This document shows, piece by piece, positions 28,119 through 35,839 of a DNA stretch of 38,063 bases; position 1 is the stretch's first letter; every line of letters begins with the position of its first letter. Location of the stretch: NCBI RefSeq assembly GCF_002938425.1, contig NZ_POQU01000030.1:1-38063 (forward strand), in the 5' to 3' direction. A program made the position numbers and the translations under genes. The stretch is from Blastococcus atacamensis. Its GTDB lineage: Bacteria; Actinomycetota; Actinomycetes; Mycobacteriales; Geodermatophilaceae. A model generated the notes under the pieces. It was not told the origin of the DNA. It saw only the letters and a list, made by a program, of their open reading frames with translations, and made no database searches.

Positions 28119-28586
28119 ATGAGCTCCTCCCGGCGCCGCCCCGCCCGCTCCCGCCGCGACCGGCACGGCCGTGGCCTGCGCGGACGCCTGGTGCCGAACG
28201 AGGTACCCCTCGCACGCAGCCGGGGTGAGGCGTTCGACGACCTCGTCCTCGACGCGGTCGAAGACCTCGAGCGTCGCTGGGAACGCGAGCTGGCCGGGGT
28301 CGAGTTCGCCGTCGAGGACGTGCCGTGGGTGGAGCACACCGATCCCGACGAGGTCGTGCTCGACAGCGACGTGCTCGACGACGGCGGCGTCCCGCTGGCC
28401 CGCGTGCTGCCGGCCCGGCGGGAGCAGGGCGAGGAGCTGCCGCCGCGCGTCGTCGTCTACCGGCGGCCGCTGGAACTGCGCGCCAACGACCGTGAGGACC
28501 TCGCCGACCTCGTCCGTGACGTCGTGGTCGACCAGATCGCGACGCTGCTCGGCCGGGACCCCGAGGAGATCGATCCCACCGGCTGA
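28119..28586 (+). CDS. metallopeptidase-like family protein (Rv3259 type) without HExxH
   Basis: 155 residues. Basic N-terminus, then FDDLVLDAVEDLERRWERELAG, VEFAVEDVP, ARVLPARREQGEELPPRVVVYRRPLE and LADLVRDVVVDQIATLLGRD ending EEIDP. This is the fold of the minimal zinc-metallopeptidase family found beside whiB2 in actinobacteria. At the position where a peptidase has HExxH, the sequence reads VRDVVVDQIA, so there is no zinc-binding His pair. I infer a non-catalytic or changed role. It is divergent from DUF3499 and followed by an unknown membrane protein 27 bp downstream. Confidence 0.8.
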   Translation: MSSSRRRPARSRRDRHGRGLRGRLVPNEVPLARSRGEAFDDLVLDAVEDLERRWERELAGVEFAVEDVPWVEHTDPDEVVLDSDVLDDGGVPLARVLPARREQGEELPPRVVVYRRPLELRANDREDLADLVRDVVVDQIATLLGRDPEEIDPTG

Positions 28587-28613
28587 CCGGCGGGAACGCT
28601 CGGAGGGGCTGAG

Positions 28614-29486
28614 ATGCTGAGGGCGATGGACGTCCCGATCGCCGGCAGCGCTGCCTGGCTCGTGCTCGGCGCGGTGCTGGGCGTCCTGCTCGCGGCCGCC
28701 GTCGGCACGGCCGTCCTCGCCGCCCGCCGACGCTCCGCTCCCCCGACCGCCGACGCCGTCCCGGCCGATCCGCGGGTCGACGACCTGGCCGACTTCCTGG
28801 AACACCCCCCGGGCACCCGCCCCGGGCAGCCGGCGGCCGGCGGCTGGGTGTCCCTCTCCGCGCCGCCGTCGCGGCCGGAACCCGGTCCGGTGCCCGCGCC
28901 GCGCGACGACTCCTCCGCGCTCCGGTCGCTCGCGGCGCTGACCTTGGTCGCGCTGCTCCTGGTGGGCCTCGCCGCCGCGGTGGCCGCCGGCAGCCGCGGG
29001 CAGGACCACTCGGACGCGGGACGATCGTCGGCATCCGCATCGGCGCGACCGGACGACGGCACGGAAGGCCGGCTGACCGGCGGTGGACTGGTCCTGGAGC
29101 AGCGGGCCGTCGGCATCACGGTGACCTATCCCGAGCTGCGGCTCTCCACCGACGGCCCGGCGGGACGGCTGGAGTTGCGACTGCCCACCTGGAACTGCCT
29201 GGCCGCCCGTGCACCCGCGGACCCGGCGGCGGCCGGCTGCGCCCCCTCGCTGGTGGAGCACGCGGTGCTCTCCTCTCCCGAGCTGGTCGTCGAGCAGGAC
29301 GAGGACCGGCTCCTGCTGCACGGCCCGGCGGCGACCGAGGTGCGGCCGGCGGGCTCGGCGCCGGAGCCGACCGGGCGCGTCTACGACGTGGAGCTGACCC
29401 TCACGCCGGTCGACGGCGTGGCCTCCGGCGAGGTGCGGATCGGCACCGGCAGCGCCCCGGTGACCGGCGAGCTCAGTCCCGGCTGA
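28614..29486 (+). CDS. unknown two-helix membrane protein
   Basis: 290 residues; I do not recognise the family. TM1 is at ~12-37 (LVLGAVLGVLLAAAVGTAVL), followed by a Pro-rich cytoplasmic or loop segment with ADPRVDDLADFLEHPPG. TM2 is at ~103-126 (SLAALTLVALLLVGLAAAVA). A ~160-residue C-terminal domain, likely outside, is predicted to be mostly beta and has two Cys (NCLAAR and GCAP) that could form a disulfide. ATG 28614 has GGAGG seven nt upstream. It follows the metallopeptidase-like gene closely and its end overlaps the next, convergent gene by 14 bp. Codon use matches the neighbours, so it looks like a real gene. Confidence 0.7.
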   Translation: MLRAMDVPIAGSAAWLVLGAVLGVLLAAAVGTAVLAARRRSAPPTADAVPADPRVDDLADFLEHPPGTRPGQPAAGGWVSLSAPPSRPEPGPVPAPRDDSSALRSLAALTLVALLLVGLAAAVAAGSRGQDHSDAGRSSASASARPDDGTEGRLTGGGLVLEQRAVGITVTYPELRLSTDGPAGRLELRLPTWNCLAARAPADPAAAGCAPSLVEHAVLSSPELVVEQDEDRLLLHGPAATEVRPAGSAPEPTGRVYDVELTLTPVDGVASGEVRIGTGSAPVTGELSPG

Positions 29487-30309
29487 CGCCGGGCAGCGGC
29501 GGCCAGGAGCGGGCCGGGACGGCGAGCCCGACCAGCGGCGCCCCCATCTCGGCGCCCAGGCCGGCGCCGGTCCCCCACCACGGCCAGCGGTCCGCGCCGT
29601 CGACCAGGGTGAGCAGCGCCCCGCGCAGGACGTCGCCGTCGGCCAGGACCGCGACCTCCAGCTGGCCGATCGCCGCGTGCAGGCGCGCGGCGGCGCGCAG
29701 GAGACCGCGCGACCGGCGGTCCGGCTCGGCGTCGAGCAGGGCGGGCAGCAGGCGCTCGACCACGCGCGGGTCACGGGAGCGCTCGACCGGGCCGGCGGCG
29801 TCCAGGTCGTCGACGAGCCGGACGCTGCGCACGTTGGCCAGCACGGCGGTGGGCAGCCGGGCGGCGAGCGCGCGGGCGGTGGGATCACCCAGCGGGAGGC
29901 CGGCCAGTCGCAGGGAGACCGGTCCGTGCAGCGCGTCGAGCAGGCCGACGACGCCGGTCGCCAGCCGCTCGGCGGAGGCGTCGTCGCCCGCGAGGAGGCG
30001 GGCGGTCGGCCGGCCACCCGGCAGGGGCCCGGCGGACTGGCCCAGCAGCTCGACGACGGTGACCGGCCCGCGCCGCCGCACCAGCAGGAAGGCCGCCGCC
30101 AGGGGCGGGGCACCAGCGGCGCCGTCGACCACGACGGCGACCGGGCGGCCGGACCGACGGCGGGCGGCACCCTCGTTGAGGACGACGGTCAGCCAGGGCG
30201 CCCGGGCGGTCGGCGGCGCGGACAGCCGGGCCATGAGAGGGCCTGCGGCCAGCACCTCGCGGGCGACCCCGTCCCGTCCGCGGACCATCCGGGCGGCGGG
30301 CTCGAGCAC
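29473..30309 (-). CDS. unknown protein, possibly acyltransferase-like
   Basis: 278 residues, no family recognised with confidence. There is no signal peptide or clear membrane helix. The stretch LTVVLNEGAARRRSGRPVAV, then AAAFLLVRRRGPVTVVELLG, faintly recalls the N-terminal GNAT half of BioF2/CelD-type acetyltransferases. LDALHGPVSLRLAGLPLGD and a C-terminal WPWWGTGAGLGAEMG follow. GTG 30309 or ATG 30288 could start it; neither has a Shine-Dalgarno. It converges with, and overlaps by 14 bp, the two-helix protein gene. Strong GC3 bias supports coding. A structural search would be needed to name it. Confidence 0.6.
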   Translation of the reverse strand: MLEPAARMVRGRDGVAREVLAAGPLMARLSAPPTARAPWLTVVLNEGAARRRSGRPVAVVVDGAAGAPPLAAAFLLVRRRGPVTVVELLGQSAGPLPGGRPTARLLAGDDASAERLATGVVGLLDALHGPVSLRLAGLPLGDPTARALAARLPTAVLANVRSVRLVDDLDAAGPVERSRDPRVVERLLPALLDAEPDRRSRGLLRAAARLHAAIGQLEVAVLADGDVLRGALLTLVDGADRWPWWGTGAGLGAEMGAPLVGLAVPARSWPPLPGVSRD

Positions 30310-30368
30310 GGCCCGAACACAACCACAGCCGCCGACGGGGGACGTCGGCGGCTGGGTGAGGAATTTCT

Positions 30369-30426
30369 CGGCCCTTCGCAGGGCCCCGCCGCGAGCGTGC
30401 GAGCGGTGGGGGGCGAAGGGTCCTTC
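30369..30426 (-). repeat. 58-bp two-tier hairpin element, copy C (inverted)
   Basis: Read on the minus strand it aligns without gaps to copies A and B over 58 positions. Its outer stem is CCCTTCGC/GCGAAGGG, a perfect 8 bp. Relative to copy A, pairs 10-52, 11-51, 12-50 and 13-49 are all changed on both sides. The loop CCGCTCGCACGCTC is kept, but the inner-stem partner GCGAGC has been lost. It lies 10 bp after the whiB2 stop and may terminate whiB2. Confidence 0.7.
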
Positions 30427-30435
30427 AGGGGGTCC

Positions 30436-30816
30436 TTAGACGGCGCGGCGGCGGAGCCGGCGGCGCTCACGCTCGGAGAGGCCACCCCAGATGCCGAAGC
30501 GCTCGTCGTTGGCCAGCGCGTACTCGAGGCACTGGGCCTTGACCTCGCAGCCGGTGCAGATCTTCTTGGCCTCCCGCGTCGAGCCGCCCTTCTCGGGGAA
30601 GAACGCCTCCGGGTCCGTCTCCGCGCACAGCGCCTGCTCCTGCCAGGACTGCGCGTCGGCCTCCAGGCCGAAGCCCAGGAACCCGACGAAGGGCTGGCCG
30701 GTGCCCTGGCCCACGGCCTGCTGCCCCACGCCCGAGGCCACCGAGGTGACCCCCAGACGGTCGGCCGACCGCTCTGTCCCGTTCACGTAATCGCTCAACC
30801 ACGACACCTCAGCCAT
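30436..30816 (-). CDS. whiB2: WhiB2-type iron-sulfur transcription factor
   Basis: 126 residues from MAEVSWLSDYV. The four cluster-binding cysteines are Cys64, Cys87, Cys90 and Cys96 (LCAETDPEAFFP ... ICTGC ... AQC). The conserved GIWGG turn is at 108-112, and a basic tail SERERRRLRRR binds DNA. The WhiB2/WhiB class is essential for septation and sporulation control (WhmD in mycobacteria, WhiB in Streptomyces) and binds SigA. An upstream GTG frame to 30894 exists, but the family begins near MAEVS and AGGGGA lies ~10 nt upstream of this ATG. It has a good promoter with a long leader. It is divergent from cofD, as Rv3260c is from fbiA. Confidence 0.95.
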   Translation of the reverse strand: MAEVSWLSDYVNGTERSADRLGVTSVASGVGQQAVGQGTGQPFVGFLGFGLEADAQSWQEQALCAETDPEAFFPEKGGSTREAKKICTGCEVKAQCLEYALANDERFGIWGGLSERERRRLRRRAV

Positions 30817-30901
30817 GACGGTGCGTCCCCTCTCGCTCTCGCCACGGTGCTCGGCCGGCAGGAGGTTCCCGGGCCGTTCAGCACTCGTTGACACCGCCGG
30901 A

Positions 30902-30931
30902 ATTACACGCGTGTCGTTGCCCCGTCGTCAA
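30902..30931 (-). promoter_or_regulatory. SigA-type promoter for whiB2, with overlapping palindrome
   Basis: On the minus strand TTGACG (30926-30931) is followed by 18 nt and TGTAAT (30902-30907), the best -35/-10 pair in the window. The expected start gives a leader of ~80 nt. A 10-bp palindrome ACACGCGTGT (30905-30914) overlaps the upstream edge of the -10, a plausible operator site. Confidence 0.65.
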
Positions 30932-31048
30932 CTTTGCCCGGTGTAAGCGACACGCCACACCAGCCCCACCAGCCCCACCCCGTTCGTCACATCTCGCAGC
31001 ACCCCTCGACACGCCCGGCGAACAGTCGACAAGTGCTCATCAGGCACG

Positions 31049-32008
31049 ATGCGTTTCGTGCAGATCGTCGTGCTGGCAGGTGGGACCGGAGGGGCTCGAT
31101 TCCTGCGCGGAGTCCGCGCGGCGGCCCCTGAGGCGGAGATCACCGCCGTCGTGAACACCGGCGACGACGTGACGATGCACGGCCTGCGGATCTGCCCGGA
31201 CCTCGACACGGTCATGTACACCCTCGGCGGCGGCATCGACGAGGAGCGCGGCTGGGGCCGGGCCGGGGAGAGCTGGACGGTCAAGGAGGAGCTGGCCGCC
31301 TACGACGCCGACCCCACCTGGTTCGGCCTGGGCGACCGCGACCTCGCCACGCACCTGGTGCGCACCCGGATGCTCGACGCCGGCTACGCCCTGTCCGCCG
31401 TCACCGCCGCGCTGTGCGCCCGCTGGCAGCCGGGCGTGACGCTGCTGCCGATGAGCGACCAGCGGGTGGAGACCCACGTCGTCGTCACCGACCCCGAGAG
31501 CGGGCGGCCGCAGGCGATCCACTTCCAGGAGTGGTGGGTGCGCCACCGCGCCGCGCTGGACCCGGCGGCCTTCGTCCAGGTGGGCGTGGACGCCGCCCGC
31601 CCGGCCCCCGGCGTGGTCGAGGCCTTCGCCGCGGCCGACGCGATCCTGCTGGCGCCGTCGAACCCCGTGGTCTCCATCGGCACCGTCCTGGGCGTGCCCG
31701 GTCTGCGGGAGGCGCTGCTGGCCTCCCCGGCCCGCGTCGCGGGCGTCTCCCCGATCGTGGGTGGCGCTGTGGTGCGCGGCATGGCGGACCGCTGCCTGCC
31801 CGCCATGGGCATCGAGGTCAGCGCCGAGGGCGTGGGCCGGCACTACGGGGCCCGCTCCGAGGGCGGGCTGCTCGACGCGTGGCTGGTGGCCGAGGACGAC
31901 GCCGCCGACGTGCCGGGCGTGGACGTGCGCGCCCGCCCGCTGCTCATGTCCTCCCCCGAGGCCACCACCGACCTCGCCCGAGCCGCACTCGGCGCCTGCG
32001 CCCGGTGA
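31049..32008 (+). CDS. cofD: 2-phospho-L-lactate transferase (CofD/FbiA), F420 biosynthesis
   Basis: 319 residues. It joins the activated phospholactate or phosphoenolpyruvyl group to the deazaflavin Fo, giving (dehydro-)F420-0. Visible are VVLAGGTGGARFLRGV (7-22), VVNTGDDVTMHGLRICPDLDTVMYTL, LAPSNPVVSIGTVL around residue 205, and SPIVGGAVVRGMADRCL. Length is standard. ATG 31049 has only a weak AGG upstream. A 232-bp gap to the divergent whiB2 holds the promoters. It overlaps cofE by 4 bp (GTGA). It corresponds to fbiA (Rv3261). Confidence 0.95.
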   Translation: MRFVQIVVLAGGTGGARFLRGVRAAAPEAEITAVVNTGDDVTMHGLRICPDLDTVMYTLGGGIDEERGWGRAGESWTVKEELAAYDADPTWFGLGDRDLATHLVRTRMLDAGYALSAVTAALCARWQPGVTLLPMSDQRVETHVVVTDPESGRPQAIHFQEWWVRHRAALDPAAFVQVGVDAARPAPGVVEAFAAADAILLAPSNPVVSIGTVLGVPGLREALLASPARVAGVSPIVGGAVVRGMADRCLPAMGIEVSAEGVGRHYGARSEGGLLDAWLVAEDDAADVPGVDVRARPLLMSSPEATTDLARAALGACAR

Positions 32009-33123
32009 CCGACGAAGGACCCCGTCCTCCTCACGGCTCGCACGCTCGCCGCGAGCCTCTGGACGGCGCCGTTCCATCGGGCGTCTCGGTCGTCCCCGTC
32101 GCCGGACTGCCGGAGTTCGCCCCCGGGGACGACCTGGCCGCCGTCGTGGCGTCGGCCGCGCCCTGGCTCGCCGACGGCGACGTCGTCGTCGTCACCTCCA
32201 AGGTCGTCTCCAAGGTCGAGGGCCGGGTGGTCCACGTGCCGCCCGGTGAGGACCGCGAGACAGTGCGCCAGCGGGCCATCGACGGTGAGACGGTGCGCAC
32301 GGTGGCCCGCCGGGGACCGCTGAAGATCGTGCAGACCCCGCAGGGGTGGGTGGTGGCCGCGGCCGGCATCGACGCGTCGAACGTCGCCTCCGACACCCTC
32401 GTGCTGCTCCCCGCCGACGGCGATGCCTCCGCCCGGCGGCTGCGGGCCCGGCTGCACGAGCTGGCCGGGGTCGACGTCGCCGTGGTCGTGAGCGACACCT
32501 TCGGCCGCACCTGGCGCGAGGGCCTCACCGACGTCGCGGTCGGTGCGGCCGGGATCCCGGCGCTGGAGGACCACCGCGGAGCGGTGGACGGGCACGGCAA
32601 CCGGCTCGAGACCACCCGCGTGGCCGTGGTCGACGAGATCGCGTCGGCCGCCGACCTGGTCAAGGGAAAGCTGGCCGGCGTCCCGGTGGCCGTGGTCCGG
32701 GGCCTCGCCCTGCGGCGCAGCGCCGGCGACCTCGACGAGGGCACCCGGCCGCTGGTCCGCCTCCCGGCCGACGATCTCTTTCCCTACGGCTCGCGGGACG
32801 TCGTCACCTCGCGCGCGCCCGGAACCGGCCTGGTCCCCCGGCCCGGGGAGCGCGAGGCGGTCGCCGAGGCCTTCCGCGTCGCGGCCGCCGCCCTGCCGGA
32901 GTTCCCCGTCGTGCTGCGCTACGGCGGCGAGGACGACGGCGTCGTCGACGTGCACCTCTCCGACGCCGTCACCGTGACGACCGCGCTGAACCTCGGCGCC
33001 GTGGTCGGTGTCGCCGTCGTCCAGCTGCACGCCATGGGTTGGGCGACCCGGTGGGAACCCGTCGGCACCTCCGGGGGGACCTCACTCGTCGGGAGGCTGT
33101 GGTTGGGCGATCCGGGGCTCTGA
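32005..33123 (+). CDS. cofE: F420-0:gamma-glutamyl ligase (CofE/FbiB) with short C-terminal domain
   Basis: 372 residues. Residues ~27-255 are the CofE ligase that adds glutamates to F420-0: [19 protein letters not shown], then [35 protein letters not shown] and [19 protein letters not shown]. The following ~115 residues end in [21 protein letters not shown], resembling only the last part of the nitroreductase-like domain of FbiB, which normally spans ~200 residues and reduces dehydro-F420-0. The first ~22 residues are encoded by hairpin element copy B; no other ATG/GTG/TTG start is available before the conserved core. GTG 32005 overlaps the cofD stop. Confidence 0.9.
   Translation: MTDEGPRPPHGSHARREPLDGAVPSGVSVVPVAGLPEFAPGDDLAAVVASAAPWLADGDVVVVTSKVVSKVEGRVVHVPPGEDRETVRQRAIDGETVRTVARRGPLKIVQTPQGWVVAAAGIDASNVASDTLVLLPADGDASARRLRARLHELAGVDVAVVVSDTFGRTWREGLTDVAVGAAGIPALEDHRGAVDGHGNRLETTRVAVVDEIASAADLVKGKLAGVPVAVVRGLALRRSAGDLDEGTRPLVRLPADDLFPYGSRDVVTSRAPGTGLVPRPGEREAVAEAFRVAAAALPEFPVVLRYGGEDDGVVDVHLSDAVTVTTALNLGAVVGVAVVQLHAMGWATRWEPVGTSGGTSLVGRLWLGDPGL
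32014..32071 (+). repeat. 58-bp two-tier hairpin element, copy B, inside the cofE reading frame
   Basis: Identical to copy A at 48 of 58 positions without gaps. The outer stem CCCCGTCC/GGACGGCG pairs at 7 of 8 positions; the inner stem GGCTCGC/GCGAGCC is a perfect 7 bp. It starts 9 bp after the cofE GTG and is read as [20 protein letters not shown]-type sequence. Confidence 0.8.
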
Positions 33124-33138
33124 GCGCCGCGCATCGCC

Positions 33139-33144
33139 TACGGT
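33139..33144 (+). promoter_or_regulatory. -10 box TACGGT for rmlA, probably leaderless
   Basis: TACGGT with 8 nt to ATG 33153, located in the 29-bp gap after cofE. No Shine-Dalgarno is present. Confidence 0.45.
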
Positions 33145-33152
33145 TCGTCCCC

Positions 33153-34019
33153 ATGCGCGGGATCATCTTGGCCGGTGGCACGGGGAGCCGTCTGTTCCCC
33201 ATCACGCAGGCCGTGAGCAAGCAGCTCATGCCGGTCTACGACAAACCGATGATCTACTACCCGCTCTCCACGCTGATGATGGCCGGCGTCCGCGAGGTGC
33301 TCGTCATCACCACGCCCGCTGACCAGGAGGCGTTCCGCCACCTGCTCGGCGACGGCAGCCGGCTCGGCATGCGCATCGAGTACGCCGTGCAGCCCCGGCC
33401 CGAGGGCCTGGCGCAGGCGTTCCTCATCGGTGCTGGGTTCCTCGGCGGCGAGGCGGCGGCGCTGGTCCTGGGCGACAACATCTTCTACGGCGCCGGTCTC
33501 GGCACCGCCCTCTCGCGGCTGCCCGAGCCCGACGGCGGGCACGTCTTCGCCTACCACGTCGCCAACCCGCAGGACTACGGCGTCGTGGAGTTCGATGCCG
33601 TCGGCCGGGTCCTCTCCATCGAGGAGAAGCCGGCCGAGCCCAAGAGCTCCTACGCCGTCCCGGGGCTCTACTTCTACGCCGGCGACGTCGTCGAGGTGGC
33701 CAAGGGCATCACCCCAAGCGCCCGCGGCGAGCTGGAGATCACCGCCGTCAACGAGCACTACCTGCGCGCGGGCCGGCTCACCGTCACCGCCCTGGACCGC
33801 GGCACCGCCTGGCTCGACACCGGGACCTTCGCCTCGCTGCGCCAGGCCACCGAGTTCGTCTCGGTGGTCGAGGAGCGCCAGGGGCTGAAGATCGGCTGCA
33901 TCGAGGAGGTCGCCTGGCGCAACGGCTGGCTGGACGACGACGGGCTGCGGGCGATCGCGGAGCCGCTGGGCAAGAGCGGGTACGGCAGCTACCTGCTCGG
34001 CCTGCTGAACGACCGCTGA
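33153..34019 (+). CDS. rmlA: glucose-1-phosphate thymidylyltransferase
   Basis: 288 residues. The first step of dTDP-L-rhamnose synthesis: glucose-1-P plus dTTP to dTDP-glucose. Motifs are [15 protein letters not shown] (4-18), [40 protein letters not shown] with the metal-binding Asp, [17 protein letters not shown] and TAWLDTGTF. Length and motifs match RmlA of the short cofactor-free type. The product sugar is the substrate of the WbbL-type enzyme at the right end of the window. It runs tail-to-tail with the DNA glycosylase (7-bp gap). rmlB, rmlC and rmlD are not in the window. Confidence 0.96.
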   Translation: MRGIILAGGTGSRLFPITQAVSKQLMPVYDKPMIYYPLSTLMMAGVREVLVITTPADQEAFRHLLGDGSRLGMRIEYAVQPRPEGLAQAFLIGAGFLGGEAAALVLGDNIFYGAGLGTALSRLPEPDGGHVFAYHVANPQDYGVVEFDAVGRVLSIEEKPAEPKSSYAVPGLYFYAGDVVEVAKGITPSARGELEITAVNEHYLRAGRLTVTALDRGTAWLDTGTFASLRQATEFVSVVEERQGLKIGCIEEVAWRNGWLDDDGLRAIAEPLGKSGYGSYLLGLLNDR

Positions 34020-34026
34020 GCCGCGG

Positions 34027-34989
34027 CTAGACCCGGCGGTAGTTCGTCGGGGCGAACCGGGGCCCGCGCCGGGGCCGGCGCGGTCCGCCGGCGAGGATCA
34101 ACCGGACGACGCGCTGCCGCTGGCCGCGCCACGGCTCGAGCAGGGCCAGCATCTCCTCGTCGTCGGCGTTCCGGCGCCCGGTCAGCGCGAAGCCCACTGT
34201 GTTCTTCAGGTGGTAGTCGCCAACGCTGACGGTGTCGGGGCACCCCAGGGCCCGCTGCACCACCTCGGCGGCGGTCCACACGCCGATGCCGGGCACTATC
34301 CGCAACCGGCGCTGCAGCTCCGCCGAGTCGCACCCGGTCTCCGGCTCCATCCGGTGCGCCACCCCGGCGACCGCCCGCAGGGCCCGGCGCCGCGCGCCGT
34401 CCAGGCCGCAGCGGTGCCACTCCCAGTCGGGAACCTCCAGCAGCCGCGGAGCCGAGGGGACGACCCGCATGCCGTCGGGAGCGGGGCCGGGCGCCGGTTC
34501 CCCGGCCAGCCGGCAGAGCTCCCGGAACACCCGGTAGGCCTCCACGGTGGTGACCTTCTGCTCCAGGACCGCGGGCAGGAGCGCGTCCCACGTCCGCCCG
34601 GTCCGGCCCAGCCGCAGGTGCGGATGGGTCCGGTGCAGCTCCGTCACGAGCGGATGGGCGTCGCCCGGGCGGAAGTCCTCGGGCCTGTCCTCGGCACCGA
34701 GCCATCCGGGCACCGCCGAGCCGGCACGCTCGGCTCCCGGACCCCACGCCTGGATCCGCACCTCCCCGGCCACGCGGGTGATCCGCACCGTCGCGGGGCC
34801 GTCCGGCGTGCTCGTCGTCCGCCAGAGACCCCCGTCGGCGACCTGCATCGTCGGGTCGGCGGCGCCGCGCCGGTGCGGGGCGAGCGCCCGCGCCAGGTCC
34901 AGGGGCCAGTCGGGCACCCAGGCGGTCGCGAAGTCCGCGACGGCCCGGGTGCCCGAGGTCGCGGCGCCCGTGGTGGTGCTCGTGGTCAG
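34027..34989 (-). CDS. AlkA-type DNA-3-methyladenine glycosylase 2
   Basis: 320 residues if started at CTG 34987-34989, 296 if at GTG 34915-34917. It removes alkylated bases in base excision repair. The HhH-GPD core is in the C-terminal half: ALLPAVLEQKVTTVEAYRVFREL, the hairpin LRIVPGIGVWTAAEVVQRALG, and the catalytic Asp in VSVGDYHLKN. The CTG is favoured because GGAG lies six nt upstream and only 17 bp separate it from the SDR stop, while the GTG has no Shine-Dalgarno. The CTG reading gives TTSTTTGAATSGTRAVADFA before the recognised part. It is likely co-transcribed with the SDR gene. Confidence 0.88.
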   Translation of the reverse strand: MTTSTTTGAATSGTRAVADFATAWVPDWPLDLARALAPHRRGAADPTMQVADGGLWRTTSTPDGPATVRITRVAGEVRIQAWGPGAERAGSAVPGWLGAEDRPEDFRPGDAHPLVTELHRTHPHLRLGRTGRTWDALLPAVLEQKVTTVEAYRVFRELCRLAGEPAPGPAPDGMRVVPSAPRLLEVPDWEWHRCGLDGARRRALRAVAGVAHRMEPETGCDSAELQRRLRIVPGIGVWTAAEVVQRALGCPDTVSVGDYHLKNTVGFALTGRRNADDEEMLALLEPWRGQRQRVVRLILAGGPRRPRRGPRFAPTNYRRV

Positions 34990-35006
34990 GGGGTGCTCCG
35001 GGAAGA

Positions 35007-35777
35007 TCAGCGAGGGGCCATCCGCAGCGCGCCGTCCATCCGGATGACCTCACCGTTGAGATAGCCGTTCTCGACGATCGAGAGGGCGAGGTGGGCGAAG
35101 TCCGACGGACGGCCGAGCCGCTTGGGGAAGGGTATGCCCGCCGAGAGCGCGGCCCGCGCCTCCTCGGGCAGGCTGCCCAGCAACGGCGTGTCGACCAGGC
35201 CCGGGGCGATGGTGCAGACGCGCACGCCCACGCTGGACAGGTCGCGGGCGGCCGGCAGGGTCATGCCGACGACCCCGCCCTTGGACGCCGAGTACGCCAG
35301 CTGGCCGATCTGCCCGTCGTAGGCGGCGATCGAGGCGGTGTTCACGACGACACCGCGCTCCCCCTCCTCGCCCGGCTGGGTCTGCGCCATCGCGGCCGAG
35401 GCGAAGCGGAGCACGTTGAACGTGCCGACCAGGTTGACCGCCAGCACCTTGCTGAAGGCGCCCAGGTCGTGCGGCTCGCCGTTGCGACCGACGGTCCGCT
35501 GGGCGATGCCGATCCCCGCGCAGCTGATCGCGATGCGCAGCGGCCGGTCCTTGCCGGCCGCCTCGGCCACCGCCGCCTGGACCGACGCCTCGTCGGTGAC
35601 GTCGGTCCGGACGAACGTTGTGGAGCCCCCCAGCTCGGCGGCGAGCGCCTGCCCGCGCTCCTCGTTGAGGTCCAGGACGGTCACGGCGGCGCCCCGGGCG
35701 ACCAGGGCGCGGGTCGTGGCCTCACCGAGCCCGGAGGCTCCCCCGCTGACAACAGCTGCGACGTCGAAGCTCTTCAT
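35007..35777 (-). CDS. short-chain dehydrogenase, 3-hydroxyacyl-CoA dehydrogenase type II-like
   Basis: 256 residues. The cofactor loop is [16 protein letters not shown] (10-25); Asp36 ([11 protein letters not shown]) favours NAD. The catalytic triad is visible as [45 protein letters not shown] and [14 protein letters not shown] follow. The overall pattern is that of HSD17B10/HADH2-type enzymes that oxidise short-chain 3-hydroxyacyl-CoA. The real substrate cannot be read. The ATG at 35777 has no Shine-Dalgarno, and a TACGTT box lies 6 nt before it. It precedes the DNA glycosylase by 17 bp. Confidence 0.88.
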   Translation of the reverse strand: MKSFDVAAVVSGGASGLGEATTRALVARGAAVTVLDLNEERGQALAAELGGSTTFVRTDVTDEASVQAAVAEAAGKDRPLRIAISCAGIGIAQRTVGRNGEPHDLGAFSKVLAVNLVGTFNVLRFASAAMAQTQPGEEGERGVVVNTASIAAYDGQIGQLAYSASKGGVVGMTLPAARDLSSVGVRVCTIAPGLVDTPLLGSLPEEARAALSAGIPFPKRLGRPSDFAHLALSIVENGYLNGEVIRMDGALRMAPR

Positions 35778-35783
35778 GCCCGC

Positions 35784-35789
35784 AACGTA
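35784..35789 (-). promoter_or_regulatory. -10 box TACGTT for the SDR gene, probably leaderless
   Basis: TACGTT on the minus strand with 6 nt to the ATG at 35777; no Shine-Dalgarno and no clear -35. Confidence 0.45.
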
Positions 35790-35811
35790 GCCCGGAGCAG
35801 CGGCGGTGCCT

Positions 35812-35838
35812 GCAGGGTCCCGCCGCGGCGAGCCCTGC
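35812..35838. terminator. hairpin terminator after manC
   Basis: GCAGGG (35812-35817) pairs with CCCTGC (35833-35838) around an inner palindrome CGCCGCGGCG. It starts 1 bp after the manC stop on the minus strand and lies upstream of the SDR promoter. The core GCGGCGAGCC recalls the 58-bp element and could be a decayed copy. Confidence 0.6.
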
Positions 35839-35839
35839 C

